Shown in pieces: positions 18,477 to 27,144 of a DNA stretch of 64,000 bases. The DNA is from Psychrobacter aquimaris (GTDB lineage: Bacteria > Pseudomonadota > Gammaproteobacteria > Pseudomonadales > Moraxellaceae): contig NZ_JABASR010000004.1 in NCBI RefSeq assembly GCF_016107525.1, positions 212,035 through 276,034 on the forward strand. Reading direction: 5' to 3'. The notes under the pieces are model-generated. The model had not been told where the DNA came from and did not search any database. It worked only from the letters and a program-made list of their open reading frames with translations. Positions within the stretch are counted from its first letter, which is position 1; each line of letters starts with the position of its first letter. A program made the translations under genes and the position numbers.

Positions 18477-19394
18477 CTACTTGCTTTCGCTATTTAGTGT
18501 CACAACACCAGCCAAATGTGGCTTACTGTTTTTAGAGCTATACAGCCCAAAGTCACAGGTATCGCCTACATTGTTTAGCTGTTCTACTGGCTGAGCGATG
18601 AGCTCTACTTCAGCTGGCAAAAAGATAGGCAGTTTGAATGAGACATCGATGGTATAAGCATCAGGTAGCTCACCCATGAGAGCAAGACACTTAGCTTTTG
18701 ACCACATACCATGCGCAATCGCTTTAGGGAAACCAAAGGCACGTGCTGATAGTGGATGCAAATGAATCAGGTTAAAGTCACCTGAAACAAAGGCATAACG
18801 GCGACCAATATCTTCTGGTACTTCAAAAATGCTATGTACGTCTTTTTTACCTACTTCTGGTTTAACGGCAACTGGACGCGGCGTGCTTTTTTTGTCTTTA
18901 CTACTGCTAGATTTTTTGCTGCGTGCTAGATAAGTTGACGTACCTTCCCAAATCACTTCATTTTCTGATTTAACGGTAGTGACAAAATCAAATTGCTGAC
19001 CTTGGGCATGGTCACGTAAATTATCAAAAGTGACCGACATTGCTACTGTCTCACGCTCACCGATAGGACGATGCTGCGTGACGCTATTGTCAACGTGTAC
19101 CAGACCCAACATAGCAAATGGAAATGGCTCTTTGACCATCATATTCATCTGCAAAGTTTGCGATAGTACCGAGAAGTAAGTGGCTGGTATTTTGCCATCA
19201 TCAGCAAATCCACAAATTTTACGATAGTCGTTCAGATTGTCCTGATCGATATGCAGATCATCGACGTAATAGGTGGCCTGCGGCAATTCATCTTTACCGA
19301 CCTTACTACCGTTACCAATAGGTAATAAGCTTTTGACGATATTGGCATAGGTAGTGTGTGCTTTTGGCAACGCGTCATAATGGGTGTCTGACAT
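18477..19394 (-). CDS. MaoC/HtdX-like (R)-specific enoyl-thioester hydratase
   Basis: 305 residues. The C-terminal half has the MaoC hydratase signature: SGDFNLIHLHP (Asp and His spaced D-x4-H) followed by the HGMWSKAKCLA helix. The N-terminal half is a second, degenerate hot-dog domain, giving the double-hot-dog length. Between them is a Lys/Ser linker (KKSSSSKDKKS). It should hydrate trans-2-enoyl-CoA or -ACP to the (R)-3-hydroxyacyl product. The neighbouring FabG4-type reductase and thiolase act on the adjoining steps. In Mycobacterium tuberculosis the homologues htdX, fabG4 and fadA2 stand in this same order and orientation, from memory. Chain-length preference is unknown. Confidence 0.88.
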   Translation of the reverse strand: MSDTHYDALPKAHTTYANIVKSLLPIGNGSKVGKDELPQATYYVDDLHIDQDNLNDYRKICGFADDGKIPATYFSVLSQTLQMNMMVKEPFPFAMLGLVHVDNSVTQHRPIGERETVAMSVTFDNLRDHAQGQQFDFVTTVKSENEVIWEGTSTYLARSKKSSSSKDKKSTPRPVAVKPEVGKKDVHSIFEVPEDIGRRYAFVSGDFNLIHLHPLSARAFGFPKAIAHGMWSKAKCLALMGELPDAYTIDVSFKLPIFLPAEVELIAQPVEQLNNVGDTCDFGLYSSKNSKPHLAGVVTLNSESK

Positions 19395-19738
19395 AAGTAA
19401 ATCCTAAGTGGGGCTTGAGCAAATTTTCTTGGTGCGCCTAAAGATGCTATAACGTGATTGGTTACAGCCTATAATTGAGCGATACCACTAATATTAGGCC
19501 TAAACTAGGCACAATTCATAGGCATGGTCTTAGACCATATAAGCAACTCTCACAGCAAAAAACAATTTGGCTAAGGGTTCTCTGTGTTTTTATCATAAAA
19601 AAGCCACCCTTGGGCAGCTTTATTACAATTTATCAGCAATTATTTCGTAAGCATATGTGAGAGAAGTCAAAAACGAAGAAAAACATCATAAAACTACCCT
19701 CTCATTATTCACCACATATGCTCATTGATAAATCGGTC
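19395..19738. other. Intergenic region between fabG4-type gene and htdX-type gene
   Basis: 344 bases on the same-strand boundary. It holds a terminator for the upstream reductase gene (19597-19622), so the htdX-like gene must have its own promoter in 19395-19590. No ORF is convincing. Confidence 0.6.
19597..19622 (-). terminator. Intrinsic terminator of the FabG4-type gene
   Basis: On the minus strand AAGCTGCCC, two bases, GGGTGGCTT pair through nine positions (two of them G-U) and are followed by T6. Confidence 0.7.
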
Positions 19739-21139
19739 TTATGCACCAAGTAAGCTTTGGCCACAGACGCGGACAGTGTTACCATTTAGGCCACCAGAAG
19801 CAGGTGAAGCCAACCATGCGATGGTCTCAGCCACGTCTACTGGTAAGCCGCCTTGGCTCATTGAGTTCATGCGGCGACCCGCTTCGCGAATAGCGAACGG
19901 AATGGCTTCAGTCATTTGTGTTTCGATGAATCCTGGTGCCACTGCATTAATTGTCATGCCTTTAGCATTGTCTTCTAACTGTTTTGCCGTAGCATTGACC
20001 AAGCCAATAACGCCTGCTTTAGAAGTCGCATAGTTGGTCTGACCCATGTTACCAGCGATACCTGAAATTGATGACACACAAACGATACGTGCATTGTCTT
20101 TTAATACGTCGTTGTCTAGCAAGTAGCGATTCAGCCTAGCAATACTACCTAGGTTAATATCAATAACCATGTCCCACTTCTTCTCGTCCATATTTGCCAA
20201 TGTCTTATCACGAGTAACGCCAGCATTATGAATGATTGAATCGAGTCCGCCACGCTTTTGTGCGGCTTCGGCGATTTGTTTGCCAGCATCATCACTGGTG
20301 ATATCAACGGTCAATACTGAGCCACTAATTTCGCTAGCCACTTTTTGTAGGTCTGCTTGCTGCTGCGGTACATCAAGGCAGATAACGTGGGCGCCTTCGC
20401 GAGCCAACACACGGGCAATTGCTTCACCAATACCGCGACTGGCACCAGTCACCAGCATGGTTTTGCCACCAAGAGGTTGTGTCCAATCGACATCGACATT
20501 ACTACCTTTACTAACGCGTACGACTTGTCCTGAGACATAAGCTGAACGAGCTGAGGTGAAAAAGCGTAAAGTTGAATCTAGGTTTTGCTCTGCGCCTTCT
20601 TCAACATAGATAAGCTGTGCAGTAATACCGCGTTTGAATTCTTTACCAACAGACTTCACAAAGCCTTCAAGCGCTCGCTGAGCCAAAGCTGTATCAATGT
20701 CAGTAATATTTTCTGGTGTGCGGCCGATAATAATGACGCGACCAGACTTTTCTACACGACGAGCCACAGTATGGAAGAATTCGTACACTTCTTTTAATTG
20801 ATCGGCATTGCTAATATTGCTTGCATCAAAAAGCAATACTTTAAATTTATCATCGCCGCCCGTATTGGCTTTTGCTTCAATGCCTGCATCAGCAAGGGCA
20901 TCTTTGATATCATCACTGCTGTTTACATAAACATCAGCATGTACGTCTGACAAAATCCGCGCAACGGACTCACTGACGCTTTGATCATCACCTTTAGCAC
21001 GACCAACCAATACACTACCACGTACTAAAGGCTCACCGCTTTCGAAGCGATCAAGGGTAACGGGTAACGGTAAACCCAAATTTTTGGCCACTTTTTTGCC
21101 AATAGAAGACTGAACAAAATCACCATAACGGTCTGACAT
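19739..21139 (-). CDS. High-molecular-weight 3-oxoacyl-[ACP/CoA] reductase (FabG4 type)
   Basis: 466 residues in two domains. Residues 1-215 form an N-terminal Rossmann/flavodoxin-like domain lacking a nucleotide-binding glycine motif. Residues 225-466 are a complete SDR reductase: TGASRGIG (231-238), HNAG, CVSSISG with the catalytic Ser, and NYATSKAG with Tyr and Lys. This architecture is that of FabG4 (HMwFabG), which reduces 3-oxoacyl-CoA, rather than of standard 245-residue FabG. The ATG at 21139 has an AGGGA ribosome site; a longer frame to 21223 would add a hydrophobic 28-residue lead not seen in the family. A perfect TATAAT lies at 21197-21202 on the minus strand. Confidence 0.9.
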   Translation of the reverse strand: MSDRYGDFVQSSIGKKVAKNLGLPLPVTLDRFESGEPLVRGSVLVGRAKGDDQSVSESVARILSDVHADVYVNSSDDIKDALADAGIEAKANTGGDDKFKVLLFDASNISNADQLKEVYEFFHTVARRVEKSGRVIIIGRTPENITDIDTALAQRALEGFVKSVGKEFKRGITAQLIYVEEGAEQNLDSTLRFFTSARSAYVSGQVVRVSKGSNVDVDWTQPLGGKTMLVTGASRGIGEAIARVLAREGAHVICLDVPQQQADLQKVASEISGSVLTVDITSDDAGKQIAEAAQKRGGLDSIIHNAGVTRDKTLANMDEKKWDMVIDINLGSIARLNRYLLDNDVLKDNARIVCVSSISGIAGNMGQTNYATSKAGVIGLVNATAKQLEDNAKGMTINAVAPGFIETQMTEAIPFAIREAGRRMNSMSQGGLPVDVAETIAWLASPASGGLNGNTVRVCGQSLLGA

Positions 21140-21722
21140 AATATAATCCCTATAACGAACGGTTAGAATAATAATAATAAAAAATGTAATGTGCCTATTA
21201 TATAGACTCAATAACCTCATCATTATTGATATTTAGTAAATGAGTCTAAAGCTGGCCTAACTATACACTGCCAGCTTAAACAAGTCCAAAAACCGATAAT
21301 GTCTACAACAATCTGTAAACAAGCCAGTATACAAGACGGTCACTTTTTCTGGATTTAAAAATCACCGCATTGTGCTAAAATCAGACCTATAAGTTATAGC
21401 AAATACAATTATTGATAACAATATATTATCAAATCTATCGTTATGCAATGCCAATAATCGATACTAGCCAGTCTACGAAAGTCATATTGATGTCTTTCAA
21501 AGCCAATACCGACCTTAGATAAGCGTCACATAGTTTGCCAAAGATATACAGTAAGGTCGTAAAAATGCCTTATCGTAAACAGCTATGCTGCGTAATAAGT
21601 GATAACATTTGCTTCTTGTTTATTTTCGATTATTGAGTTTTCTAATTTAACCATTTTTATTATTAGCTTTATTATTGTTAGCCTCCTTTTTTCTTCTACC
21701 CATATTTTTTAAGGATAATATT
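21140..21722. other. Divergent control region between FabG4-type reductase and thiolase
   Basis: 583 bases without a credible ORF. It has an ATA trinucleotide run at 21171-21181, a -10 element for the reductase (minus strand 21197-21202) and an operator-like inverted repeat at 21412-21432. The length and the divergent layout suggest shared regulation of the two acyl-CoA genes. Confidence 0.6.
21412..21432. promoter_or_regulatory. Operator-like inverted repeat TTGATAA-N7-TTATCAA
   Basis: Two perfect seven-base arms separated by seven bases lie midway between the divergent reductase and thiolase genes. Size and symmetry suit a dimeric repressor such as a TetR-type regulator. No regulator gene is adjacent, so the binding protein is unknown. 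In AT-rich DNA the match could be chance. Confidence 0.35.
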
Positions 21723-23267
21723 ATGAGTAATAAAAACAATCACCCTGATAGCCCTGTTGTTGAAAGCACAGTCGTAAAAGCCACTGCCCCAAAATCTACT
21801 GATAATAAATCAGACAGCACCAAAACAGAAACGCCTGCTAAAAAAGTTAAAAGTACGACAGCCACAGATACATCTAATAATAAAGAGTCTTCTAACAAAA
21901 CAGAAGCGAACAATAAAGTAGCAGCTTCTACTACGAAAAAGCCAGCATCTGCTGCCAAAAAAACCAGTAAAACCAAAGCTGTTGCCGGTCAAAACCGCGT
22001 GGCTATCTTAGGTGGTAACCGTATTCCATTTGCACGCTCGAACGGTTCATACGCTGATGTTAGTAACACCGACATGTTGACAGCAGCGTTAGATGGCTTG
22101 ATTGAACGTTATAATCTACAAGACGAAGTGTTGGGCGAAGTGGTTGCTGGTGCTGTTATGAAGCTAAGCCGCGATATCAACTTGACTCGTGAAGCAACAT
22201 TGAACACAGCACTGAACCCACACACGCCAACTTATGATATCTCACAAGCTTGCGGTACTGGCTTGCAAGCGACCTTTGCTTCTGCCAACAAGATCGCACT
22301 TGGACTTATTGATTCAGCCATCACTGGCGGCGTAGATACAACCTCTGACGCACCGATCGCGATTGGTGATGGTCTACGTAAAGTACTCATCAAACTGGGC
22401 GCGGCTAAAAACAATAAACAGCGCCTAAAAGCGCTAATGGGTCTAAATCCAAAAGACTTAATCGATTCACCACAAAATGGCGAGCCACGTACTGGTTTAT
22501 CAATGGGTGACCATCAGGCCATCACCACACTTGAGTGGAATATCAGCCGTGAAGCACAAGATGAGCTTGCTTTTAACAGCCATCAGAACCTAGCGCGCGC
22601 TTATGATGAAGGGTTCTTCGATGACCTAATCACTCCATACAAAGGTCTAACGCGCGATAACAACTTGCGTCCTGATACTACTTTAGAAAAACTGGCTAAA
22701 TTAAAGCCTGTGTTTGGTAAAAAGAATGCCAACCCAACGATGACAGCAGCCAACTCTACACCGCTAACGGATGGCGCTTCTTGTGTCCTATTAGGAACCG
22801 ATGAGTGGGCAAAAGAGCGTGGTCTTAAGCCATTGGCTTATATCGTTCATCAAGAAACAGCAGCGGTAGATTTCATCGGAAAATCTGGCACCACAGAAGG
22901 GCTATTAATGGCACCTGCTTATGCCGTACCACGTATGCTTGAACGCGCTGGCCTGACACTACAAGATTTCGATTTTTATGAAATTCATGAAGCCTTTGCA
23001 TCACAAGTGTTATCAACACTAGCCGCTTGGGAAGATGAGACATTCTGTGAAGAGCGTCTAGGACTAGATGCACCACTAGGTTCTATCGATCGTAGTAAGC
23101 TAAACGTGAATGGTTCATCGTTGGCTGCGGGCCATCCTTTTGCAGCAACGGGCGGTCGTATCCTAGCCACTGCAGCCAAGCTTTTGGATCAAAAAGGCTC
23201 AGGTCGCGCACTTATCTCTATCTGTGCAGCGGGTGGTCAGGGCGTTACTTGTATCTTAGAGAAATAA
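21723..23267 (+). CDS. Acetyl-CoA C-acyltransferase (FadI/FadA2-like thiolase) with basic N-terminal extension
   Basis: Thiolase of 514 residues that condenses or cleaves 3-oxoacyl-CoA. The active-site Cys is in SQACGTGLQA (C177), with the catalytic His in EIHEAFASQ and the second Cys in SICAAGGQGV. The ATG at 21723 has an AAGG site at 21711; a longer frame to 21675 would add a hydrophobic lead and is rejected. Odd: residues 1-90 are a low-complexity tail rich in Lys, Thr, Ser and Ala (for example KKPASAAKKTSKTKA), before the real thiolase starts at NRVAILGG. Normal family members begin there. It is divergent from the FabG4-type gene, as in the mycobacterial homologues. Confidence 0.92.
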   Translation: MSNKNNHPDSPVVESTVVKATAPKSTDNKSDSTKTETPAKKVKSTTATDTSNNKESSNKTEANNKVAASTTKKPASAAKKTSKTKAVAGQNRVAILGGNRIPFARSNGSYADVSNTDMLTAALDGLIERYNLQDEVLGEVVAGAVMKLSRDINLTREATLNTALNPHTPTYDISQACGTGLQATFASANKIALGLIDSAITGGVDTTSDAPIAIGDGLRKVLIKLGAAKNNKQRLKALMGLNPKDLIDSPQNGEPRTGLSMGDHQAITTLEWNISREAQDELAFNSHQNLARAYDEGFFDDLITPYKGLTRDNNLRPDTTLEKLAKLKPVFGKKNANPTMTAANSTPLTDGASCVLLGTDEWAKERGLKPLAYIVHQETAAVDFIGKSGTTEGLLMAPAYAVPRMLERAGLTLQDFDFYEIHEAFASQVLSTLAAWEDETFCEERLGLDAPLGSIDRSKLNVNGSSLAAGHPFAATGGRILATAAKLLDQKGSGRALISICAAGGQGVTCILEK

Positions 23268-23333
23268 GTTTGATGACTTTTAGGTTAAAAAGACACGCTG
23301 ACTTATTATTTTAATCAGCATATATGTGTCAAT

Positions 23334-23370
23334 AAAAAATGCCCTTTAATTTATTTAAAGGGCATTTTTT
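23334..23370 (+). terminator. Intrinsic terminator of the thiolase gene
   Basis: AAAAAATGCCCTTTAA, a short loop and TTTAAAGGGCATTTTTT form a long A/T-capped hairpin, symmetric and possibly bidirectional. Confidence 0.92.
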
Positions 23371-23452
23371 ATTGTCTGTACTTTGTTATGATAGAAATGA
23401 CCTAGATAACAGCCTCTCAAAAAAGCCGATACGCCACACAAAGGTAATATTT

Positions 23453-24532
23453 ATGGGTAAGACAAAAGTTTTATTAAAAAAAATGAGGCAAGTCATTTTT
23501 GGCTCTGAAAAATTGGTGATGACAGCACCCCTCACAACCACTGATTTTCAATCTCTAACGACTAAGGAGGATTTAGATCGGTACAATCAGGAACAAGCCC
23601 TCCTCTCTGAACGCATCGAAAAAGATATTCTTGACGATGAACTGCGTCGAAAAATGCACCAAGACTTAATCGATACCTATGATGAAGAACTAGAAAATGA
23701 AATAGATGATTATGCACGTGACTTTCGTTTTAACGGACGTGAGATAAGCGAGCAAGAAAAACTGGATCGGCGCACTTACTTCCATGAATTGGTACGCCTA
23801 CAGCGAGAACTTATAAAACTGCAAGATTGGGTGGTTGATCGCGGTGAGCGCATCGTCGTTATCTTTGAAGGGCGGGATTCTGCTGGTAAAGGTGGCGCTA
23901 TCAAACGCATTACCCAGCGACTAAATCCGCGAGTTTGCCGTGTTGCAGCCTTACCTGCCCCAACGGAACGCGAGCAAACACAATGGTATTTTCAGCGCTA
24001 TGTCGCGCATTTACCAGCAGCAGGTGAGATCGTATTGTTTGATCGTAGCTGGTATAACCGCGGCGGGGTTGAGCACGTGATGGGCTTTTGTACCGATGCA
24101 CAATATGAAGAGTTTTTTCAGTCGGTGCCTGAGTTTGAACGCATGCTAGTACGATCAGGCATTCGCTTAGTAAAATATTGGTTTTCTATTACTGATGATG
24201 AGCAACATGCGCGCTTTATGAGTCGAATATATGACCCACTTAAACAGTGGAAGCTCTCACCGATGGATTTACAATCACGCCGGCGGTGGGAAGATTACAC
24301 CAAAGCAAAAGAAACCATGTTTGAACGCACTCATATCCCTGAAGCGCCATGGTGGGTAGTTGAGGGCAATAACAAGAAGCGCGCAAGGCTAAACTGTATT
24401 GCGCATTTACTCGAACAAATCCCTTATAAAGAAATACCTCGTGACGAAGTTGAGCTACCCAACCGCAAACGCGATGACGAATACTACCGTGAACCTATCC
24501 CAGATGATATGTATGTGCCACCGCGTTATTAA
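23453..24532 (+). CDS. ppk2: Polyphosphate kinase 2 (PPK2, class I)
   Basis: 359 residues. Uses polyphosphate to phosphorylate nucleoside diphosphates (typically GDP to GTP or ADP to ATP). Motifs are FEGRDSAGKGGAIKR (Walker A), the lid region and FDRSWYNRGGVE (Walker B-type Asp and Arg). YDPLKQWKLSPMDLQSRRRWEDYTKAKE and EAPWWVVEGNNKKRAR complete the family pattern. A single PPK2 domain with an N-terminal helical lead of about 85 residues fits class I. The ATG at 23453 has an AAGG site eight bases upstream; the earlier in-frame ATG at 23339 lies inside the thiolase terminator. Cytosolic. Confidence 0.93.
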   Translation: MGKTKVLLKKMRQVIFGSEKLVMTAPLTTTDFQSLTTKEDLDRYNQEQALLSERIEKDILDDELRRKMHQDLIDTYDEELENEIDDYARDFRFNGREISEQEKLDRRTYFHELVRLQRELIKLQDWVVDRGERIVVIFEGRDSAGKGGAIKRITQRLNPRVCRVAALPAPTEREQTQWYFQRYVAHLPAAGEIVLFDRSWYNRGGVEHVMGFCTDAQYEEFFQSVPEFERMLVRSGIRLVKYWFSITDDEQHARFMSRIYDPLKQWKLSPMDLQSRRRWEDYTKAKETMFERTHIPEAPWWVVEGNNKKRARLNCIAHLLEQIPYKEIPRDEVELPNRKRDDEYYREPIPDDMYVPPRY

Positions 24533-24570
24533 AATGTATGGTGGCTTTACTTAGTCTTATGCTCATTATA

Positions 24571-24606
24571 AAAAAGCCGCCTTATCGATATATAAAGCGG
24601 CTTTTT
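24571..24606 (+). terminator. Intrinsic terminator of ppk2
   Basis: AAAAAGCCGC, an AT-rich inner stem and GCGGCTTTTT; symmetrical, so it may also serve the convergent pilZ. Confidence 0.88.
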
Positions 24607-24671
24607 CCACACTGTTTATTTAGTAATAGTTGTCTAACACTTATCAAAACCATTACAAGTACCATTAATAA

Positions 24672-25019
24672 TTACATGGTATACGTAGACTGCAAACCGT
24701 CTATTTTACCCGCCAATAACCGCTCAACTTCGTTTTTAATTCTTTGACCTGCAATATCAGTTCCAATCTGTACAGCAAAACCTGCCGGTCGACCACCTTG
24801 AGTTTTAGAATTGATCCAAACCACTTTACCATTCATGGGTAAACGCTCGCTAGAATTGGGTAAAGTGATGGCGATAAATACTTCGTTACCTAGCTGCTGA
24901 GCCTGATTGGATGACACAAATAATGCGCCATTACTGACAAAGGACAAGTAGCTGGCATATAACATTTCGATATTTTCAATATGGCAGGTTAATATCCCGC
25001 CGCGTCCTGGCATGGCCAT
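24672..25019 (-). CDS. pilZ: Type IV pilus biogenesis protein PilZ
   Basis: 115 residues; the founding-type PilZ domain protein that works with PilB and FimX in type IV pilus assembly. Shared features with Pseudomonas PilZ, recalled from memory, include LYASYLSFVSNGALFV, LGNEVFIAITLP, GKVVWI and a final TYTM. The RxxxR and DxSxxG motifs for cyclic-di-GMP are not apparent, as in Pseudomonas PilZ, so it probably does not bind the nucleotide itself. It follows holB with 55 bases between, the same neighbour as in Pseudomonas. An AAGGAAG site precedes the ATG. No other pilus gene is in this window. Confidence 0.92.
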   Translation of the reverse strand: MAMPGRGGILTCHIENIEMLYASYLSFVSNGALFVSSNQAQQLGNEVFIAITLPNSSERLPMNGKVVWINSKTQGGRPAGFAVQIGTDIAGQRIKNEVERLLAGKIDGLQSTYTM

Positions 25020-25074
25020 AGTCAGCTTCCTTCATTAAGTTTGGTATTTTTATTTGCTATTAAGGCGGATTTTC

Positions 25075-26211
25075 TTATAAGCAAGCCAATTCTTGCATTA
25101 GCTTATCATAGGCAAATTTTTCTTGCACATTTTGTTGCAGAGCGATTTTTGTCTGCTGTAAGCTACTAGAAAAAAGCGCTAAGCCATTATTATCAGGTGG
25201 ATGCTTTTCTAATACAGCGGATAGATTGACGTCTTTTTGAAGCTCATTAAGCCCTAAGCAAACACGGCGCATATCAAGTAGCATCAGCTCAGACAGCTGA
25301 ATAAATTCTGTGATACTCAGTTGGTTTTGCCAATAGTCACTGGCTGCCACACTACTACGTTTACCACTACGCAATGCCTGCCACGTCGTCAACCATAGCG
25401 CACGTTTGCTGTACCATGGAGCTTGTGCCATGGCTATCGCTGCCAAAGGTGCGCCATTTGCCAATTGGATAAGCTGCTCAATCGCAGCCGTACCGACTGC
25501 TTCACGATTGACCGTAGAGCCAAGCGCCCGTGTCACATAGTCAACGGCGATCATAGGCTGAATGGTCTGCAATGGCAGCTGCTGCACCCGACTTTTAATG
25601 GTGGGCAGTAATTGCGCAGGAGTATCACTGATCAAAAATAAATGGACTTGAGCTTGTGGTTCTTCTAAGGTCTTGAGTAGCGCATTAGCCGCGGCAATCG
25701 TCATTTGCTCTGCATGGTCTAACACACAGATACGCATACCTTGACCACCTTGGTAGATAAAAGGCTGCAAGTTACGAATATCATCCACTTTAATCTTAAG
25801 AGCACTATTACTGGCTGTTTTGGGTGATTTTTTATCTTTTGCAGCGTTACTTAATTTCTCTTTATTATCAGCATTGTCTGCACTGATTGGCATACTGATC
25901 AGTGGCAATACCTGTAAGCTTGGATGCGTACCAGATCTTAGCCACTGGCAACTTTCACATGCGCCGCAAGCCCCTGTTGGATGACTGTCACGCTCACGGC
26001 ATAACAGCCAAGCGACCAAACGCCATACAAAAGCCCGCTTGCCCATACCCTGCATACCGGCGGCTAATAGCGCATGTGGCAAAGATTGCTGTGATGTCAA
26101 AACTCGCTTGGTCAATTGCAACCACAGATTTTGCTGCCATGGCAATAACGCTGCAAAATAAATGTGGTCTGTGGTATCCATTGTGCCTGTATTTTGCGTC
26201 TTATCACTCAT
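25075..26211 (-). CDS. holB: DNA polymerase III delta' subunit
   Basis: Clamp-loader subunit of 378 residues. Seen: PHALLAAGMQGMGKR (P-loop with GMGKR rather than GKT), the zinc cysteine set CxxCxxC in GACGACESCQW preceded by LLCRER, VDDIRNLQPF, VLDHAEQMTIAAANALLKTLEEP and SRVQQLPLQ. These are the delta' features, including SRVQ. A hydrophilic insert rich in Asn and Lys (residues about 116-140) separates the cysteines from VDDIRNL. Upstream lies kdsB on the same strand, so transcription may be shared; downstream is pilZ. tmk, the usual upstream partner in Pseudomonas, is absent here. Confidence 0.93.
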   Translation of the reverse strand: MSDKTQNTGTMDTTDHIYFAALLPWQQNLWLQLTKRVLTSQQSLPHALLAAGMQGMGKRAFVWRLVAWLLCRERDSHPTGACGACESCQWLRSGTHPSLQVLPLISMPISADNADNKEKLSNAAKDKKSPKTASNSALKIKVDDIRNLQPFIYQGGQGMRICVLDHAEQMTIAAANALLKTLEEPQAQVHLFLISDTPAQLLPTIKSRVQQLPLQTIQPMIAVDYVTRALGSTVNREAVGTAAIEQLIQLANGAPLAAIAMAQAPWYSKRALWLTTWQALRSGKRSSVAASDYWQNQLSITEFIQLSELMLLDMRRVCLGLNELQKDVNLSAVLEKHPPDNNGLALFSSSLQQTKIALQQNVQEKFAYDKLMQELACL

Positions 26212-26294
26212 AGCTAACGTCCTATAACTTCGCTTGATTATTCAGGATATAGCGTGTTCATGACGCTTTAGATGAAGTATTTTGCTTAGGCTAT

Positions 26295-27107
26295 TTATCC
26301 AATTGGACTCTGAAAGTCAGTCAAGCTCATGGCATTTAAACGGTCTAAATCTTCTTGCGTATCGACCCCTGCTGGTAGATGACAAGCAGCAACTGCAATA
26401 GCAATTTGCTCTCCATTTTCTAAAACGCGTAACTGCTCTAGGCTCTCAAGTCTCTCAAGTGGTGTTTGCGGCCAATGCACAAACTGCTGTAATAAACGGA
26501 CGCGATAAGCGTATAGCCCTAAATGACGATAAGCATTTTTTGGTGGGTTTCTATGATCGTCATTGGACAATACGATATCACGATCACAAGGAATGGGCGC
26601 TCGGCTAAAATAAAGCGCACGTTGCAAGTCATTAGATTGTTGACTGACAACCTTTACCACTGATGAGCGCATAAAGGTCTCATAGTCGTCGATAGACTCA
26701 CACAAAGTCGCCATCACGCTATCACTGTCTGCGACCAAAAGTGCCTGCACCTGCTCTAATAATAACGGTGGCACTAACGGTTCATCACCTTGCATATTGA
26801 CCACGATATCATGGTCAGCCCATCCTTTGATGGCGGCTACTTCTGCCAAACGGTCAGTGCCTGAAGCATGCTCGCTACTGGTCATCACCACATCAAACCC
26901 TGCATCCATGCATACCTTGGCAATATCGTCATTATCTGTGGCAATGCACATATCATCAGCGAAGTGCGCTGTTTGCGCTTTTTCAGCAACCCAAAGAATC
27001 ATCGGCTTACCATGTATTTCTAGTAATGGCTTGCCAGGCAGCCGTGTGCTCTTAAAACGAGCAGGGATAACAATATGAGTTTTGGCAGGTATAATTACTG
27101 ACGACAT
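26295..27107 (-). CDS. kdsB: 3-deoxy-manno-octulosonate cytidylyltransferase
   Basis: Activates KDO as CMP-KDO for lipopolysaccharide inner-core synthesis. Motifs: [19 protein letters not shown] at the N-terminus, the CTP-binding Arg/Lys loop, [11 protein letters not shown] and [10 protein letters not shown]. Length is 270 residues from the ATG at 27107, which has an AGGA site seven bases upstream. A longer frame (to 27200) would add 31 unlikely residues and overlap lpxK. With that start the gap from the lpxK stop to kdsB is 37 bases, consistent with an operon of lipid A and KDO genes. Confidence 0.96.
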   Translation of the reverse strand: MSSVIIPAKTHIVIPARFKSTRLPGKPLLEIHGKPMILWVAEKAQTAHFADDMCIATDNDDIAKVCMDAGFDVVMTSSEHASGTDRLAEVAAIKGWADHDIVVNMQGDEPLVPPLLLEQVQALLVADSDSVMATLCESIDDYETFMRSSVVKVVSQQSNDLQRALYFSRAPIPCDRDIVLSNDDHRNPPKNAYRHLGLYAYRVRLLQQFVHWPQTPLERLESLEQLRVLENGEQIAIAVAACHLPAGVDTQEDLDRLNAMSLTDFQSPIG

Positions 27108-27144
27108 GGGGTTTCCTATAGCAATTTTTATACGGTTTAAAGCA

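Noticed and set aside
21140..21223. N-terminal hydrophobic extension of the FabG4-type protein as a membrane anchor
   Set aside because: The ATG at 21139 has a good ribosome site and gives the family's usual N-terminus; the extension overlaps the likely promoter.
24672..25019. PilZ protein as a cyclic-di-GMP receptor
   Set aside because: The RxxxR and DxSxxG motifs are not visible, as in the Pseudomonas PilZ proper, so receptor function is not claimed.
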